Assembly (NCBI GenBank): GCA_955652625.1
Contig: CATPBM010000015.1
Location: 1-6,681, forward strand
DNA length: 6,681 nt
DNA from: an uncultured Steroidobacteraceae bacterium
GTDB taxonomy: Bacteria; Pseudomonadota; Gammaproteobacteria; Steroidobacterales; Steroidobacteraceae
Direction of reading: 5' to 3'
Positions 5,700 through 6,681 of this stretch are shown here, piece after piece. A model generated the notes under the pieces. That model was not told where the DNA came from and ran no database searches. It was given only the letters and a program-made list of their open reading frames with translations. The first letter of the stretch is position 1. Each line of letters begins with the position of its first letter. The translations under genes were made by a program, and so were the position numbers.

Positions 5700-6681
5700 G
5701 TGCGGCGACGGCTCACCGAGCTGTGGTATGGCGAGCCTGCGCGAGCCTCGCTGCTGCAGCCGCTGTCCTGGCTGTATGGCGCCCTGGTCGGGCTGCGCCG
5801 CCGCGCTTACGCGTCGAGTTTGATCAGCACGGAGCGCGCCGGCAAACCAGTGGTGGTGGTGGGCAATCTCACCGTCGGCGGCACCGGCAAGACGCCGCTC
5901 ACCATCTGGCTGGCCCGTGAGCTCAGCGCGCAGGGCCTGAAGGTGGGCATCGTCTCGCGAGGTCACGGTCGTCGCGGCGGCGAGCCACGCGCCGTGCAGG
6001 CAACTTCCGACTGGCGCGAGGTGGGTGATGAGCCGCTCATCCTGGCGCGCCGCACCGCCTGTCCGATCCTGGTGGCGGCTGACCGTGTCGCCGGCGCGCG
6101 CCTGCTCGCGGCGCGCGGGGTGGACCTCATCCTGGCCGACGACGGCCTGCAGCATCTGCGTCTCGCGCGCGAGTGCGAAATCGTCGTGATCGACGGTGCG
6201 CGCGGTTTCGGCAATGGCCGGCTGCTGCCCGCGGGCCCGTTGCGCGAGCCGCTCATCGCGCTATCGCGGGCCGATGTGGTGGTGGTCAACGGCGCCCCTG
6301 GGCACGCCTCGCTCGCACGGGCGCTGGCGCCGGGAAGCGCGCTCGGCATGAGTCTTGAGGCGCAGGAGGCCGTCAGGCTCGATGCACGCGCGCCGCCGCG
6401 CGCGCTCAGCGCTTTTTGCGGGCAGCGCGTGCACGCCGTAGCCGGCATCGGCAACCCCCAGCGCTTCTTCGAGGAGTTGCGCGCGCAGGGAATGGAGGTG
6501 TTCGAGCATGCTTTCCCGGACCACCATCCGTTCAGCGCGCCGGAGCTTGTCTTCGGCGACGAGTTGCCGGTGCTCATGACGGAGAAAGATGCCGTAAAAT
6601 GCTCGACGTTCGCCGACCCGCGGCTGTGGTACGTGCCGGTCACGGCGCAGTTCAGCGCAGGCGACGCACGTGAGTTGCTCG
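5700..6681 (+). CDS. lpxK: Tetraacyldisaccharide 4'-kinase LpxK (3' end cut off)
   Basis: LpxK is the inner-membrane-associated kinase that adds the 4'-phosphate to the tetraacyldisaccharide 1-phosphate precursor, giving lipid IVA. The frame runs from GTG at 5700 to the right edge without a stop, showing 327 residues. E. coli LpxK has 328, so only the last few residues are missing. The N-terminus RRRLTELWYGEPARASLLQP is typical, with a hydrophobic membrane-contacting segment at about 18-33. Further motifs are Walker A GNLTVGGTGKTP (55-66, K64), VGDEP (108-112), DDGLQHLRLAR (147-157), GRLLPAGPLREP (173-184), GIGNPQRFF (249-257), FPDHHPF (272-278) and MTEKDAVKC (293-301). The usual SRGYGG motif reads SRGHGRRGG (86-94). 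The GTG start is supported by GAGGAA at 5685-5690 and lies 13 bases after msbA, so the two share a transcript and consecutive steps of lipid A supply. In related genomes kdsB often follows. Confidence 0.95.
   Translation, partial: MRRRLTELWYGEPARASLLQPLSWLYGALVGLRRRAYASSLISTERAGKPVVVVGNLTVGGTGKTPLTIWLARELSAQGLKVGIVSRGHGRRGGEPRAVQATSDWREVGDEPLILARRTACPILVAADRVAGARLLAARGVDLILADDGLQHLRLARECEIVVIDGARGFGNGRLLPAGPLREPLIALSRADVVVVNGAPGHASLARALAPGSALGMSLEAQEAVRLDARAPPRALSAFCGQRVHAVAGIGNPQRFFEELRAQGMEVFEHAFPDHHPFSAPELVFGDELPVLMTEKDAVKCSTFADPRLWYVPVTAQFSAGDARELL

Overview
The window holds seven genes or gene parts, all housekeeping envelope or translation functions of a Gram-negative proteobacterium. 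Coding density is very high, most junctions overlap or nearly touch, and there is no mobile element, CRISPR array, tRNA or rRNA that I can see.

Layout. Positions 1-2157 (+) carry the 3' end of proS (prolyl-tRNA synthetase), then lolC and lolD, the membrane and ATPase subunits of the lipoprotein-releasing ABC transporter. Positions 2176-2697 (-) carry a small DUF2062 membrane protein that converges on lolD. A 136-bp divergent intergenic region (2698-2833) with a good sigma70-like promoter follows. Positions 2834-6681 (+) form one tight operon: exbB, exbD, msbA, lpxK. Here MsbA flips lipid A-core across the inner membrane, LpxK adds the 4'-phosphate of lipid A, and ExbB/ExbD form a proton-driven motor. 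lpxK starts at a GTG and runs off the right edge nearly complete. Together the genes serve outer-membrane building: lipoprotein release in the first block, lipid A synthesis and export in the second.

The main finding is that the window looks like two lineages joined inside lolD. The left part (proS-lolC-lolD order, LolC sequence type, LolD residues 1 to about 90) is of alphaproteobacterial type. The right part (LolD from about residue 108 onward, DUF2062, exbB-exbD-msbA-lpxK) is of gammaproteobacterial type in sequence and order. The change falls in the strongly conserved LolD motif encoded near 1741-1800. Glu codon preference also shifts there. This is either a chimeric (metagenomic) assembly across a shared conserved stretch or a real recombination that made a mosaic lolD. 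The sequence alone cannot decide, and an assembly join is the more likely explanation. No wholly unknown system was found; secondary observations concern the operon's promoter region, its non-ATG starts, the missing comEC, and small oddities in MsbA and LpxK.
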